A DNA stretch of 43,779 bases, taken from NCBI GenBank assembly GCA_902798365.1, contig CADBWP010000009.1, forward strand, positions 1 through 43,779. Reading direction: 5' to 3'. A model generated the notes under the pieces. It was given only the letters and a program-made list of their open reading frames with translations, had not been told where the DNA came from and did no database searches. Position numbers and translations under genes: made by a program. Origin of the DNA: an uncultured Ruminococcus sp. (GTDB lineage Bacteria > Bacillota > Clostridia > Oscillospirales > Acutalibacteraceae). This document shows positions 25,517 to 34,182 of this stretch, in pieces; position 1 is the first letter of the stretch, and the number at the start of each line of letters is the position of its first letter.

Positions 25517-26881
25517 ATGTTATTCGGCGATAAAATATTACAGTACAAGGAGGAGATCCTTGAGGATCTCAACACCCTTTTATCCTTTGAATCCGTTGAC
25601 GGAGAAAAGGAGGGTGAATGCAGCAAGGCGATGGACTTTATTATAAAGCGCGCCCGCGATTTCGGGCTTGAAGCGGAGCAGGTCACCGACAAAAGCTGTC
25701 ATGTGCAGCTGGGCAGCGGCGGAAAGCTGTGCGGTGTGCTTTCTCACCTTGACGTTGTGCCGGCGGGCAACAACTGGACGGTTATCCCCTTTGCGCTTAC
25801 AAGGCGCGACGGCAGGCTGTACGGACGTGGGGTCGCCGACGACAAGGGCGCTGCTCTTATAAACCTGTATTGCCTGCGCGCCCTTAAGGAGAACGGCGTA
25901 AAGGGCGCAAACACCCTGCGCGCCATCTTCGGCACCGCAGAGGAGACCGGCATGACAGACATGGACGGCTACTTTGCAAAAATGCCCCTTCCCGACATGG
26001 CGTTCACCCCCGACAGCGACTACGGCATCTGCTGCGCCGAAAAGGGTATTCTTCATGTTTGCATAAGCACGCCCTTAAACGAGGCGAAGGTGCTGTCGCA
26101 GTTCCACTCGGGCAAGGCTATCAACGCGGTTCCCGACCTCGCCTATGCAATGCTCGATTCGTCGGGCTATGACGAGCAGATGCTTATGCGCCTTGCCGAC
26201 GCAAGCGAGGGTGACTTTGAATTTAACTATACCATCGACGGTCTTATGATAATAAGCAGGGGCAAGGCTTCTCACGCCTGTGAGCCGCAAAACGGAAAAA
26301 ACGCCGCTGCGCTGCTTATCGACCTTATATGCAACGCCTATGACGTTCCCGACGTAGGCAGGCTGTGCTCTTTTATCGACTATGCCCTTAACTGCGAAAC
26401 AAACGGAAGATCGCTGGGGCTCAAGATGAGCGACGCGATTTCGGGCGCGCTCACCGTCAACCTCGGGATAGTCCACATAGAGGACCAGGTGGCGCAGGCG
26501 CAGTTTGACATCCGCTATCCCGTTACCGTCAACGGCGACTATGTGCTCAGGCAGTTCCGCTCGGTGTGCGAGCACAGCGGTCTGCGCTGCGAGGTGCTTC
26601 ACCACGAAAAGCCGCTGAATATTGAGAAGGACTCGCAGCTTATCAAAATCCTCTGCGAGGCGTACGAAAGCGTGACGGGCGAGCCCGCCGAGATATATTC
26701 CACGGGCGGCGGAACATATGCACGCAAGCTGGGCGGCAGAGGAGTTGCCTTTGGCCCCAACTTTAAAACCGACTGCATCAACATGCACAACGCCGACGAA
26801 AGCGTTGACGAAAACAACTTCTTTACTCACGCACAGATCTGTCTTGAGGCAATGTACAGGATGTTCGGCTGCGAATCGTAA
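25517..26881 (+). CDS. M20 family dipeptidase, PepV-like
   Basis: It is a zinc dipeptidase acting in the cytoplasm on short peptides. The 454-residue product has the metal motif SHLDVVPAG (near residue 77), GRGVADDKGA with the bridging Asp, the catalytic/ligand glutamates in FGTAEETGMTD and the C-terminal substrate loop STGGGTYAR. A lid domain lies in the middle. Two ATGs compete: 25511 lies 1 nt after GGAG and 25517 lies 7 nt after it, so 25517 was chosen. It lies 32 nt after the YfhO gene and is probably cotranscribed. Confidence 0.93.
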   Translation: MLFGDKILQYKEEILEDLNTLLSFESVDGEKEGECSKAMDFIIKRARDFGLEAEQVTDKSCHVQLGSGGKLCGVLSHLDVVPAGNNWTVIPFALTRRDGRLYGRGVADDKGAALINLYCLRALKENGVKGANTLRAIFGTAEETGMTDMDGYFAKMPLPDMAFTPDSDYGICCAEKGILHVCISTPLNEAKVLSQFHSGKAINAVPDLAYAMLDSSGYDEQMLMRLADASEGDFEFNYTIDGLMIISRGKASHACEPQNGKNAAALLIDLICNAYDVPDVGRLCSFIDYALNCETNGRSLGLKMSDAISGALTVNLGIVHIEDQVAQAQFDIRYPVTVNGDYVLRQFRSVCEHSGLRCEVLHHEKPLNIEKDSQLIKILCEAYESVTGEPAEIYSTGGGTYARKLGGRGVAFGPNFKTDCINMHNADESVDENNFFTHAQICLEAMYRMFGCES

Positions 26882-26951
26882 ACATTTTGATTTGCGGTTG
26901 CCGGTCGCGGCGGGCAGCCCTAAATACTTCTTAAACGGAGTGTGAATACGA

Positions 26952-27740
26952 ATGAAAACGGAACGAATAATAAAACAGCGCGCGCGTGCGGCTTTGAAGG
27001 GCAACATCCTGCCCATGATAGCCTCAATGGGCTTTTGCGCGCTGACCTTTATGTTTATTGAATACATGTCATATGTGCCGATGGTTATGCTCGGAATAGC
27101 CGACTCCGACGGCGAGATCAATTTCTCGGGCAGCATACTGCTTATTTTGGCTGTTATGGGGCTCAGGGTAATCGCCATGGCTCTTGCCGCGCCGCTGTTC
27201 AACGGCTTTTTGCGCTCGGCAGGCAACGTGGCAATGGGGCGCGGAGCCTCGGCAAAGGACGTGTTTTACTACTTTGGCAGCGCACGGCTGTATTTTAAGA
27301 CCGTGGCGCTCGACGTTATTCTTTTTACCGCCTATGCGCTGATAAGCTACGGGCTGGACGTGTATCGCTATGTTTCCGGGGCGATGGATGCAAGCCTTGA
27401 CAACGGCCTTGCGCTGAACGTTGAAACAGCCATTCTGCTCGCGGCGCTGCTTGCGTCGGTCGTGGTAAAGCTGATACTTTACATGCTGTTTTTGCATTAT
27501 CCGCTTTTTGCTTACGCGCTCAACGATCACCGCGGCGTGGGCTTTTATGTGTTCAAGCTTATCGGCTTTTCCTGCCTCAACTTCGGCAGCGTCTTCAAGC
27601 TGTTTATCGGCTATTTGGGCTGGATACTTCTCTGCTTCCTTGTTGTGCCCGTTATGTATGTTGCGCCCTATCTGGCGACGGGCGCCGCATTGTCGGCAAA
27701 ATGGCTGTTTGAGCTGGACAGAAACAGGGGGATAGTATGA
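26952..27740 (+). CDS. polytopic membrane protein, DUF975-like
   Basis: Function unknown. The 262-residue protein begins KTERIIKQRARAALKGN, a basic amphipathic start as in DUF975 membrane proteins. Five or six hydrophobic segments follow (about 18-45, 55-80, 115-140, 160-190, 205-240). No enzymatic motif is visible. GGAGTG precedes the ATG, and it overlaps the next gene by 4 nt (ATGA), so it is translationally coupled to the glycosyltransferase. Confidence 0.75.
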   Translation: MKTERIIKQRARAALKGNILPMIASMGFCALTFMFIEYMSYVPMVMLGIADSDGEINFSGSILLILAVMGLRVIAMALAAPLFNGFLRSAGNVAMGRGASAKDVFYYFGSARLYFKTVALDVILFTAYALISYGLDVYRYVSGAMDASLDNGLALNVETAILLAALLASVVVKLILYMLFLHYPLFAYALNDHRGVGFYVFKLIGFSCLNFGSVFKLFIGYLGWILLCFLVVPVMYVAPYLATGAALSAKWLFELDRNRGIV

Positions 27741-28804
27741 TCGTTTCGCTGTGTATGATCGCCTACAACGAAAAAGAAGCGGTTGACGGGCTTTTCGGAG
27801 ACATAGCGCTTCAGGATTATCCGCACGAGAAGATCGAGGTCGTGTTTATCGACAGCATGTCAACCGACGGCACCCACGAAAAAATGGAGAGCTTTAAAAA
27901 CACCGACTTCGGCTTTTTAGACGTAAAAATAGTAAAGTGCGAAAAGCACAATCAGGCGTTTTCGTGGAACGCGGCGCTAAAAACCGCCACGGGCGACGTT
28001 ATCATTCGCGTTGACGCCCACGCGCGCATTCCGCGCAACTTTGTGTCGCGCAATGTGTATAACCTCAGGCAGGGCGAGGACGTTGTGGGCGGAGGCCGCC
28101 CCAACATCAGCTCAAACGTAAGCTCCTGGAAGCTGACGCTGCTTGCCGCCGAGGATTCGCTCTTCGGCAGCTCGATAGCGGGCTACCGCCGTCCCGCCAC
28201 CGAAAAGGAGTATATGGACAGCCTGTTTCACGCAGCCTACCGCCGCAAGGTGATAGCCGAGGTGGGCGGCTTTAACGAGGATCTGGGCAGAACAGAGGAC
28301 AACGAGTTCCACTACCGCATACGTCAGGCAGGCTACAAAATGTGCTGCTGCCCCGACATCATTTCCTACCAGCACTCACGCAACACCCTCAAAAACATGA
28401 TAAGGCAAAAATACGGCAACGGCAAATGGATCGGTCTTACGGTTTCGGAGTGTCCGGGCTGTCTGTCATATTTTCACTTTGCGCCGTTTTTGTTCGTGCT
28501 CATGCTCATCGGCTGCATAACGCTCGCCTGCTTCGGGCACTTGTTTGCGCTCAAGGTCTTGCTTGTGCTTTACGCAATGTTCGACTTTGTAAACTCGGTA
28601 AGCTGCTGCACGCTCAAAAACATTCAGCCGCAGTTCGTGCTGCTTCCGCTTATTTTTCCCCTGCTGCACGTCGCCTACGGCATAGGCACCATAGTGGGGC
28701 TTATTCAGATACCGTTTTGGAAGAAAAAAATAAAAAACAGTCCTGCCAAGGCGCACATTGAAGAGGTCAAGCGCGCGGTGGCGGAAAACACACGCAAGCC
28801 GTGA
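27737..28804 (+). CDS. family 2 glycosyltransferase, ExoA-like
   Basis: It transfers a sugar from a nucleotide donor at the inner membrane face. The 355-residue product has the GT-A start IVSLCMIAYNEKEAVDGL, the Asp of VFIDSMSTDGT, the metal DxD-like VDAHARIP (near residue 92), GGFNEDLGRTEDNEFHYRIR with the catalytic ED, and QKYGNGKW (QxxRW-like site, Arg replaced by Gly-Lys). C-terminal membrane spans lie at about 240-320. The arrangement fits succinoglycan-type ExoA proteins. It overlaps both neighbours by 4 nt. Confidence 0.9.
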   Translation: MIVSLCMIAYNEKEAVDGLFGDIALQDYPHEKIEVVFIDSMSTDGTHEKMESFKNTDFGFLDVKIVKCEKHNQAFSWNAALKTATGDVIIRVDAHARIPRNFVSRNVYNLRQGEDVVGGGRPNISSNVSSWKLTLLAAEDSLFGSSIAGYRRPATEKEYMDSLFHAAYRRKVIAEVGGFNEDLGRTEDNEFHYRIRQAGYKMCCCPDIISYQHSRNTLKNMIRQKYGNGKWIGLTVSECPGCLSYFHFAPFLFVLMLIGCITLACFGHLFALKVLLVLYAMFDFVNSVSCCTLKNIQPQFVLLPLIFPLLHVAYGIGTIVGLIQIPFWKKKIKNSPAKAHIEEVKRAVAENTRKP

Positions 28805-29544
28805 CGGCGGCGGCAAGGGAGCGCCTGCATCTGATTGACGCGCTCAGGGGATTTGCGCTGCTCGCCATGCTTTCGTACCACCTGTTTTATGATATAGTCG
28901 TCATCTTCGGCGGAGATTACGCCGCGGCGCTTTCGCCCCCGGCGGTAGCGTGGAGCAGGCTTGCAGGCGTGATGTTTGTGCTGATTTCGGGTGTTTCGCT
29001 CAACCTTTCACACCACGCCGTCGGCCGCGGAGTGCGGCTTTGCCTGCTGGCGTTCGTTGTCACGGCGGTCACCTATTTTGCCGTACCGTCGCAGGCGGTA
29101 TATTTCGGAGTGCTCGGTCTGCTGGGCGCTTCAATGATAATCTGTCAAAAGCTCAGGCCGCTGCTAAACCGCTGCAATCCGTTTGCGGGAGCCGCAGCGT
29201 CGCTTGCGCTGTTCGCGGTCACCTTCGGCGTGCCAAAGCATTATCTGGGCTTTTTTGATGTTCCCGTGATACGGCTGCCCGACGCGCTCTACGGTTGGAG
29301 GGCGCTGTCATTTTTGGGCTTTCCCGACCCGGGGCTTCGGTCGTCCGACTATTATCCGCTTATTCCGTGGCTCTTTTTGTTTTTGTGCGGATACTTCCTG
29401 TGGAGGGTGATCCGCGCGCTGAACGCCGAACGTTTTTTTACGATTAAAATAGCGCCGCTCTGCTTTTTGGGGCGGCACACGCTGATAATATACATCATAC
29501 ATCAGCCGCTGCTGTACGGGCTGTGCGCCCTTATTCTCGGCTGA
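28801..29544 (+). CDS. DUF1624 (heparan N-acetyltransferase-like) membrane protein
   Basis: The 247-residue polytopic protein starts with ERLHLIDALRGFALLAMLSYHLFYD, the conserved R-x-x-x-IDxxRG and H motif of DUF1624. It has about seven membrane spans and ends with GRHTLIIYIIHQPLLYG, matching acyltransferase-3-like ends. It may acetylate a surface glycan (inference). Start is a GTG overlapping the preceding stop (GTGA) with no separate ribosome site, so translation is coupled. Confidence 0.85.
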   Translation: MTAAARERLHLIDALRGFALLAMLSYHLFYDIVVIFGGDYAAALSPPAVAWSRLAGVMFVLISGVSLNLSHHAVGRGVRLCLLAFVVTAVTYFAVPSQAVYFGVLGLLGASMIICQKLRPLLNRCNPFAGAAASLALFAVTFGVPKHYLGFFDVPVIRLPDALYGWRALSFLGFPDPGLRSSDYYPLIPWLFLFLCGYFLWRVIRALNAERFFTIKIAPLCFLGRHTLIIYIIHQPLLYGLCALILG

Positions 29545-29557
29545 CAGAGGTACCGGC

Positions 29558-30439
29558 ATGACAAAATCGGCAGTAACGCTGACTCCGGAGCTTTTGAGAG
29601 AGCTGCAAATAAAGCAGCTCGACATGATAAGGTTCATAAAGGAGTTCTGCGAAAAAAACGACATAACCTTTTACCTGATAGGCGGCGGGCTTATCGGTGC
29701 GCTTCGTCACGGCGGCTTCATTCCGTGGGACGATGACCTCGACATTCTTTTGCCGCGCCCCGACTACGAGCGCTTTTGCAAATTGTTCAGAGAGCAGCAC
29801 CCCGACGGGCGCTTTAGGTTGCTGAGAACCGACGGCAAAATGTTCACGGGCAATATTTTTGCCACCGTGACCGACACCAACTATACCATGGTAAAGGAAA
29901 ACCAGACCCATGTGGATATCCCTCACGGTCTGGTGATAGATGTATTTCCGCTTGACGTTTGCCCCGACAGCGGCTTTGCGCGCAAGCGTCAGTATGTGTG
30001 GACAATGCTGTACTCGCTGTTTTTGGCGCAGATAGTCCCCGAAAACCACGGCGGGCTGATGGGATTGGGCAGCAGGATACTGCTCGGCATATTCCGCGGC
30101 AAAAGGATCCGCGAAAAAATCTGGCGCACAAGCGAGCGGCACATGTCGCGCTACAAAATAGAGGACAACAGCTGCTACACCGAGCTGTGCTCGGGTCCGC
30201 AATGGATGACGATAAAATATCCCAAGCGGATATACGACGGAGTGGCGCACGTTGAGTTTGAGGGCATAACCCTGCCCTGCGCCTCGGGCTACGACGAATA
30301 TTTAAAGCTTGTTTTCGGCGACTATATGTCCCTGCCGCCCGAGGAACAGCGCGTTCCTCACCACGAGATAGCCTATCTCGACCTCAATACCCCGTGCGAG
30401 GTGTATGACAACGCGCATAAGGCGGAGTACAGGAATTAG
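29558..30439 (+). CDS. LicD family phosphotransferase
   Basis: LicD proteins transfer phosphocholine or related phospho-groups (for example phosphoribitol) to surface glycans. The 293-residue cytoplasmic product has the nucleotidyltransferase-fold core FYLIGGGLIGALRHGGFIPWDDDLDI (around residues 35-62) with the DDDLD metal motif. The HGLVIDVFPLDVCP segment and late YDEYLKLVFGDYMSLPP are also typical of LicD. It is the last gene of the surface-polymer group and is followed by a terminator. Confidence 0.93.
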   Translation: MTKSAVTLTPELLRELQIKQLDMIRFIKEFCEKNDITFYLIGGGLIGALRHGGFIPWDDDLDILLPRPDYERFCKLFREQHPDGRFRLLRTDGKMFTGNIFATVTDTNYTMVKENQTHVDIPHGLVIDVFPLDVCPDSGFARKRQYVWTMLYSLFLAQIVPENHGGLMGLGSRILLGIFRGKRIREKIWRTSERHMSRYKIEDNSCYTELCSGPQWMTIKYPKRIYDGVAHVEFEGITLPCASGYDEYLKLVFGDYMSLPPEEQRVPHHEIAYLDLNTPCEVYDNAHKAEYRN

Positions 30440-30461
30440 AGATTAGAGAATAGAGATTAGA

Positions 30462-30501
30462 AATCCCTCTCGGCTTTTGGGTCGGGAGGGATTATTGTTT
30501 T
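30462..30501. terminator. terminator between convergent licD-like and HTH-domain genes
   Basis: AATCCCTCTCG and CGGGAGGGATT form an 11-bp stem (one mismatch), then ATTGTTTT. It sits between convergent genes and could serve both. A short ATTAGAGA-type repeat precedes it (30436-30460). Confidence 0.75.
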
Positions 30502-30510
30502 AAAGTATTA

Positions 30511-31137
30511 TTATATCAACGGCTGGTCAAATTCATACAGCGCTTCGTTTATTCTGAAAATATCGTAGCTCTTGTTCACTATAAAATACTCAACAATGAT
30601 ATCCGCCTTGCTGCTGTGCGACAGGGCGAGGCCTGCCTTCATCAGCAGGTCTTTTGTTTCCTCAAGGCTGAGCTCAAGCGCGACGGCAAGGCGCAGGGCT
30701 GTCGATTTGCCCGGGCGGTAGTTGGGCACGCTGCGTATTTTTGAAAACAGCTTGCGGTCAAGCCCCGCCTTTTTGTAGCAGCCCGTGTCGGTCATGCCGC
30801 GTTCGTCTATCCTGCGAAAAAGGGTCTGCGCAAAGCTCTCGTCAATGTGGGCGAGTGCGTCGTTGAGCGAAGAAAACGACGGGGCGGAAGAGCTTGCCTT
30901 GGCTTTTGCTTTTTTGTGATTTGGAGCGGCGTACAGCTTGGGCGCGGCGGAATACGCGGGCGACGGACGCTCGCGGTCTTCCTCGGCATACGCTCCGGGG
31001 GCGGCGCGTTCCTCCGACACCGGGCAGGCGTCCTCAAGGGCGGCTCCCACAGGCTGTGCCGGGAAAAAGCTGTCTATATATCTTTTTATGTTTATGATTT
31101 CGTCGCCCGAGAGGCGGCGGTTTTTTTTGAATAGCAT
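30511..31137 (-). CDS. protein with C-terminal HTH-like domain seen in Firmicutes macro-domain proteins
   Basis: The 208-residue product begins [22 protein letters not shown]. It has a disordered Ala/Pro/Glu/Lys middle (about 35-95) and ends in a compact helical domain (about 100-208): [68 protein letters not shown]. From memory this C-terminal domain also follows macro domains in Clostridia. Its helices look like an XRE-type fold, so DNA binding is likely but unproven. It diverges from the phage block with a 28-bp palindrome between, making it a candidate regulator. ATG 31137 has GGTGAG upstream; the GTG at 31146 lies next to that site. Confidence 0.7.
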   Translation of the reverse strand: MLFKKNRRLSGDEIINIKRYIDSFFPAQPVGAALEDACPVSEERAAPGAYAEEDRERPSPAYSAAPKLYAAPNHKKAKAKASSSAPSFSSLNDALAHIDESFAQTLFRRIDERGMTDTGCYKKAGLDRKLFSKIRSVPNYRPGKSTALRLAVALELSLEETKDLLMKAGLALSHSSKADIIVEYFIVNKSYDIFRINEALYEFDQPLI

Positions 31138-31212
31138 ATTTCTCACCGCCCTGATTATAACACTAAATCAGGCTCAAAAAAAGAAAAATAAAAAATTTTT
31201 AAAAACTTTTTT

Positions 31213-31240
31213 AAAAATTGCATAAAAGTATGCAATTTTT
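31213..31240. promoter_or_regulatory. 28-bp perfect palindrome, candidate operator
   Basis: AAAAATTGCATA and TATGCAATTTTT are exact reverse complements around AAAG. AT-rich arms without a GC core do not suit a terminator, and a dyad like this suits a dimeric DNA-binding protein. It lies between the divergent HTH-domain gene and the terminase gene. Confidence 0.6.
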
Positions 31241-31259
31241 TTGAATATCCCGGGTATAG

Positions 31260-31286
31260 TGAAAGGCTTTTTATTTCAGCCTTTCA
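31260..31286 (+). other. leader hairpin before the phage block
   Basis: TGAAAGGCT and AGCCTTTCA form a perfect 9-bp stem with a 9-nt loop. TATAGT (31255-31260) just before could be a -10 box, which would put this hairpin at the 5' end of the message. No T-run follows, so attenuation or RNA stability is more likely than termination. Confidence 0.5.
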
Positions 31287-31301
31287 ATAATCATTGCGGA
31301 G

Positions 31302-31787
31302 GTGACCCAAATCAACAAAAAACTGACGCGCAGGCAGCGCTTGTTCTGCGTGTATTATGCAGGCAGCGGAGACGCGGCTCAGGCGGCGCGGCGCGCGGGC
31401 TACGGTGAAAGCTGCGCCGACATCGGAGAGGAGCTTTTGTGCCGTGCAGACATCCTCGACGAGCTTGGCAGGCTGTGTTCGCTGCGGAGCGGCGCGTTTT
31501 CGCGGCTGGCGGCTCTGGGCTACCAAAGACTTGCTTTCGGCAGCATTGCGGACGCCGTGTCGCTTTTGTACCGCGACAGCCCCGGAGCGGAGGAGCTTAA
31601 GCAGATGGATCTGTTTTTGGTGTCGGAGATACGAAAGCCGCGGGACGGCTCGATAGAGATAAAGTTCTTTGACCGCCTTAAGGCGCTTGAAAAGCTTGCG
31701 GAGCATTCCGACGCTACGGGCGCAGGCGATCTGTTTGACGCCATAGGCAGGGGCGCACGCGAGGCGGACGGTGACGGCTGTGATTAA
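31302..31787 (+). CDS. phage terminase small subunit
   Basis: It recognises phage DNA for packaging. The 161-residue product has the Terminase_2 pattern: NKKLTRRQRLFCVYYAGSGDAAQAARRAGYG (HTH, residues 5-35), then ELLCRADILDEL. A later helical oligomerisation part ends with IKFFDRLKALEKLAEHSDA. The start is odd. GGAGGTGA (31298-31305) is an ideal ribosome site, but it covers the GTG at 31302; at proper spacing lies ATC (31311). So either GTG is used poorly, or ATC is a rare start or a mutated ATG. It overlaps the large subunit by 17 nt. Confidence 0.88.
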   Translation: MTQINKKLTRRQRLFCVYYAGSGDAAQAARRAGYGESCADIGEELLCRADILDELGRLCSLRSGAFSRLAALGYQRLAFGSIADAVSLLYRDSPGAEELKQMDLFLVSEIRKPRDGSIEIKFFDRLKALEKLAEHSDATGAGDLFDAIGRGAREADGDGCD

Positions 31788-33024
31788 GCGCTTTTCAAAA
31801 AAGCAGTTCAGGGTCATGAGCTGGTGGCACCGATGCTCGGCAGACTGCACGCGCGACGCGATAATCTGCGACGGCGCGGTGCGCAGCGGCAAAACCTTTT
31901 GCATGTCGCTGTCGTTTGTGGTGTGGAGCTTTTACGCCTTTTCGGGCGCGGACTTCGCCCTGTGCGGAAAAACCATCCGTTCGCTCAGGCGCAACATGGT
32001 CACGCCCATTCTGCCCGTTTTGCGGGGGCTCGGCTTTGACTGCGAGGAAAAGCTCAGTCAGAACGCCCTTATCGTGCGCTTCGGCGGCAGGCAAAACCGC
32101 TTTTACCTTTTCGGCGGCAAGGACGAATCCTCCGCCTCGCTCATTCAGGGCATTACGCTTTCGGGCGTGATGTTTGACGAGGTGGCGCTTATGCCGCGCT
32201 CCTTTGTGGAGCAGGCAATGGCGCGTTGCTCGGTTTCGGGCTCACGCTTTTGGTTCAACTGCAACCCCGAGCACCCCGAGCATTGGTTTTATCTGGAGTG
32301 GATAAAGCAGGCGGAGCGCAAAAACGCGTTGTATCTGCACTTTACCATGGACGACAACCCGGCGCTTTCACCCCGGGTGAAGCGGCGTTACGAAAGCCTG
32401 TATTCGGGCGTGTTTTACGAACGCTTCGTTCTGGGCAAATGGGTGGCTGTATATGGCGCGGTCTATCCGTTCATGGCTGACGAAAAGATGTACTGCGACG
32501 TGCCCGAGGGAACGCTTGAGGACTACACCGTTTCCTGCGACTACGGCACGGTCAACCCCACCTCGATGGGACTGTGGGGAAGGCGCGGCGGAGTGTGGTA
32601 CCGCGTGGCGGAGTATTACTATGACTCTCGCCGCGAGGGCAGGCAAAGGACGGACGAGGAGCACTACGACGCTCTGTGCCGTCTGGCAGGCGACAAAAAG
32701 CTGCGCACGGTGGTCTGCGACCCGTCGGCGGCAAGCTTTATGGAGGTCATCCGCCGCCACGGAAAATACAGCGTTGCGCCCGCCGTCAACAATGTGGTAA
32801 ACGGCATAAGGCGCGTGTCGCAGGCGCTCAGGGACGGCAGCATAAAAATATGCAGGGGCTGTGCCGACGCGCGGCGCGAGTTTCAGCTTTACCGCTGGGA
32901 CAGCGAAAAAAACGCCGACGCTCCCGTAAAGCAAAACGACCACGCCATGGACGACATCCGCTATTTTGCGGCTACCGCAATGGACGGCGCCGACGCTTTT
33001 GTGGCGTTTGCCGCCGAAAGATAG
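31771..33024 (+). CDS. phage terminase large subunit (PBSX-like)
   Basis: This is the packaging motor and nuclease. The 417-residue product has Walker A DGAVRSGKT (34-42), Walker B with catalytic Glu in GVMFDEVALMP (near 131), and the coupling motif FNCNPEHPEHWF. The RNase-H nuclease acidic residues lie in CDYGTVNPTSMG (near 253), VVCDPSAASF (near 312) and NDHAMDDIRYF (near 395). All catalytic positions are present, so it may be active. GTG start with GAGG 6 nt upstream, overlapping the small subunit gene. Confidence 0.95.
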   Translation: MTAVIKRFSKKQFRVMSWWHRCSADCTRDAIICDGAVRSGKTFCMSLSFVVWSFYAFSGADFALCGKTIRSLRRNMVTPILPVLRGLGFDCEEKLSQNALIVRFGGRQNRFYLFGGKDESSASLIQGITLSGVMFDEVALMPRSFVEQAMARCSVSGSRFWFNCNPEHPEHWFYLEWIKQAERKNALYLHFTMDDNPALSPRVKRRYESLYSGVFYERFVLGKWVAVYGAVYPFMADEKMYCDVPEGTLEDYTVSCDYGTVNPTSMGLWGRRGGVWYRVAEYYYDSRREGRQRTDEEHYDALCRLAGDKKLRTVVCDPSAASFMEVIRRHGKYSVAPAVNNVVNGIRRVSQALRDGSIKICRGCADARREFQLYRWDSEKNADAPVKQNDHAMDDIRYFAATAMDGADAFVAFAAER

Positions 33025-33036
33025 GAGGAATAGCCA

Positions 33037-34182
33037 TTGTTTGGCAGAAAAAAACATATTGAAAATCCGGGCGCGGTACTTGCTCAGACTGTGCCGCGCG
33101 ACGGAGGCTCGGGCACGCTGTTCTCGCGCTTTGAGGCTCAGAGCAGGGCGGAGCGCGGTCTTTATTCGGCTCTGCGAGAGGCGGTGCCCGTTGTTGACGC
33201 CGCCATAGATAAGATAGTCAGGCTTGTGGGCGACTTCAGGGTAATAACCGACGACGCATCCGCGCAGGCTGCGGCGGACGATTTTTTGTCGGAGGTGAAG
33301 GTCGGGGGCAGCGACGCGGGGCTGCGAGCCTTTGTGTATCGCTATCTCGACAGCCTGCTCACCTACGGCGAGGCCGTGGGCGAAATGCTTCCGTCGGCAG
33401 GGGGCGACTGCATAGCCGCGCTTTACAACGCGAGCCTTGACCATGTGAGGATAACGGCAGGCAAAAGCCCAATGGAGCTTTCGGTCTGCCGCCGCGACTC
33501 GGACGGCGACAAGCCTGCGGCAAACCCGTCGCTTGTGCTTGTGTCGCTGCTTAACCAGCGCGAGGGCACAGCCCGGGGAACGTCGATTTTGCGCGGACTG
33601 CCGTTTGTGAGCTCGGTGCTTCTCAGAATATTTGAGTCGCTCAAAACCAACTGGGAGCGCGTGGGCGACGTGCGCTTTGCCGTGACCTACAGCCCGAAGG
33701 ACGGCGGCTTTTCGCGCGAAAGCGCAAAGCAGATAGCCGACGAGTGGCGCAAGGCGATGCGCAGCCATACGGTGTGCGACTTTGTGGCGGCAGGCGACGT
33801 GAGCGTAAGGGTGATAGGCGCGGAAAGCGAAATGCCCGACTGCGAGGCTCCCGTAAGGACGATACTTGAACAGATAACGGCAAAGCTGGGCATCCCGCCC
33901 TTTTTGCTGGGGCTGTCATGGTCGAGCACAGAGCGCATGAGCAAGCAGCAGGCGGATATCCTCACCAGCGAGCTCGAGTATTACCGCGCCGCGCTGGAGC
34001 CGGTCATCAAAAAAATCGTGCGCACCCACCTGCGGCTCAGCGGTCATCCCTGCCGGATATCCGTCGAGTGGAACGACATCAACCTGCAGGACGCCGTGGA
34101 ACTGTCGCAGGCGCGGCTTAACAACGCTCAGGCGCTGAAAATTGAGCGTGAATGTGAAAGAGAGGCGGAAAATGAAGCATAA
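33037..34182 (+). CDS. phage portal protein
   Basis: The portal ring forms the DNA entry vertex of the capsid. The 381-residue product has the portal pattern: an N-terminal basic start, YRYLDSLLTYGEAVGEM, the clip and stem region ending LGIPPFLLGLSWSSTERMSKQQADIL (near 290-320) and a C-terminal helical crown with an acidic tail. Start is TTG with AGGAGG 8 nt upstream. It overlaps the protease gene by 11 nt. Confidence 0.9.
   Translation: MFGRKKHIENPGAVLAQTVPRDGGSGTLFSRFEAQSRAERGLYSALREAVPVVDAAIDKIVRLVGDFRVITDDASAQAAADDFLSEVKVGGSDAGLRAFVYRYLDSLLTYGEAVGEMLPSAGGDCIAALYNASLDHVRITAGKSPMELSVCRRDSDGDKPAANPSLVLVSLLNQREGTARGTSILRGLPFVSSVLLRIFESLKTNWERVGDVRFAVTYSPKDGGFSRESAKQIADEWRKAMRSHTVCDFVAAGDVSVRVIGAESEMPDCEAPVRTILEQITAKLGIPPFLLGLSWSSTERMSKQQADILTSELEYYRAALEPVIKKIVRTHLRLSGHPCRISVEWNDINLQDAVELSQARLNNAQALKIERECEREAENEA

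Noticed and set aside
31213..31240. Rho-independent terminator
   Set aside because: The stem is almost all A-T; too weak for a terminator, better read as an operator dyad.
32368..33768. 466-codon minus-strand frame across terminase and portal
   Set aside because: Antisense shadow in GC-rich coding DNA; product has no recognisable domain, and both plus-strand genes are well supported.
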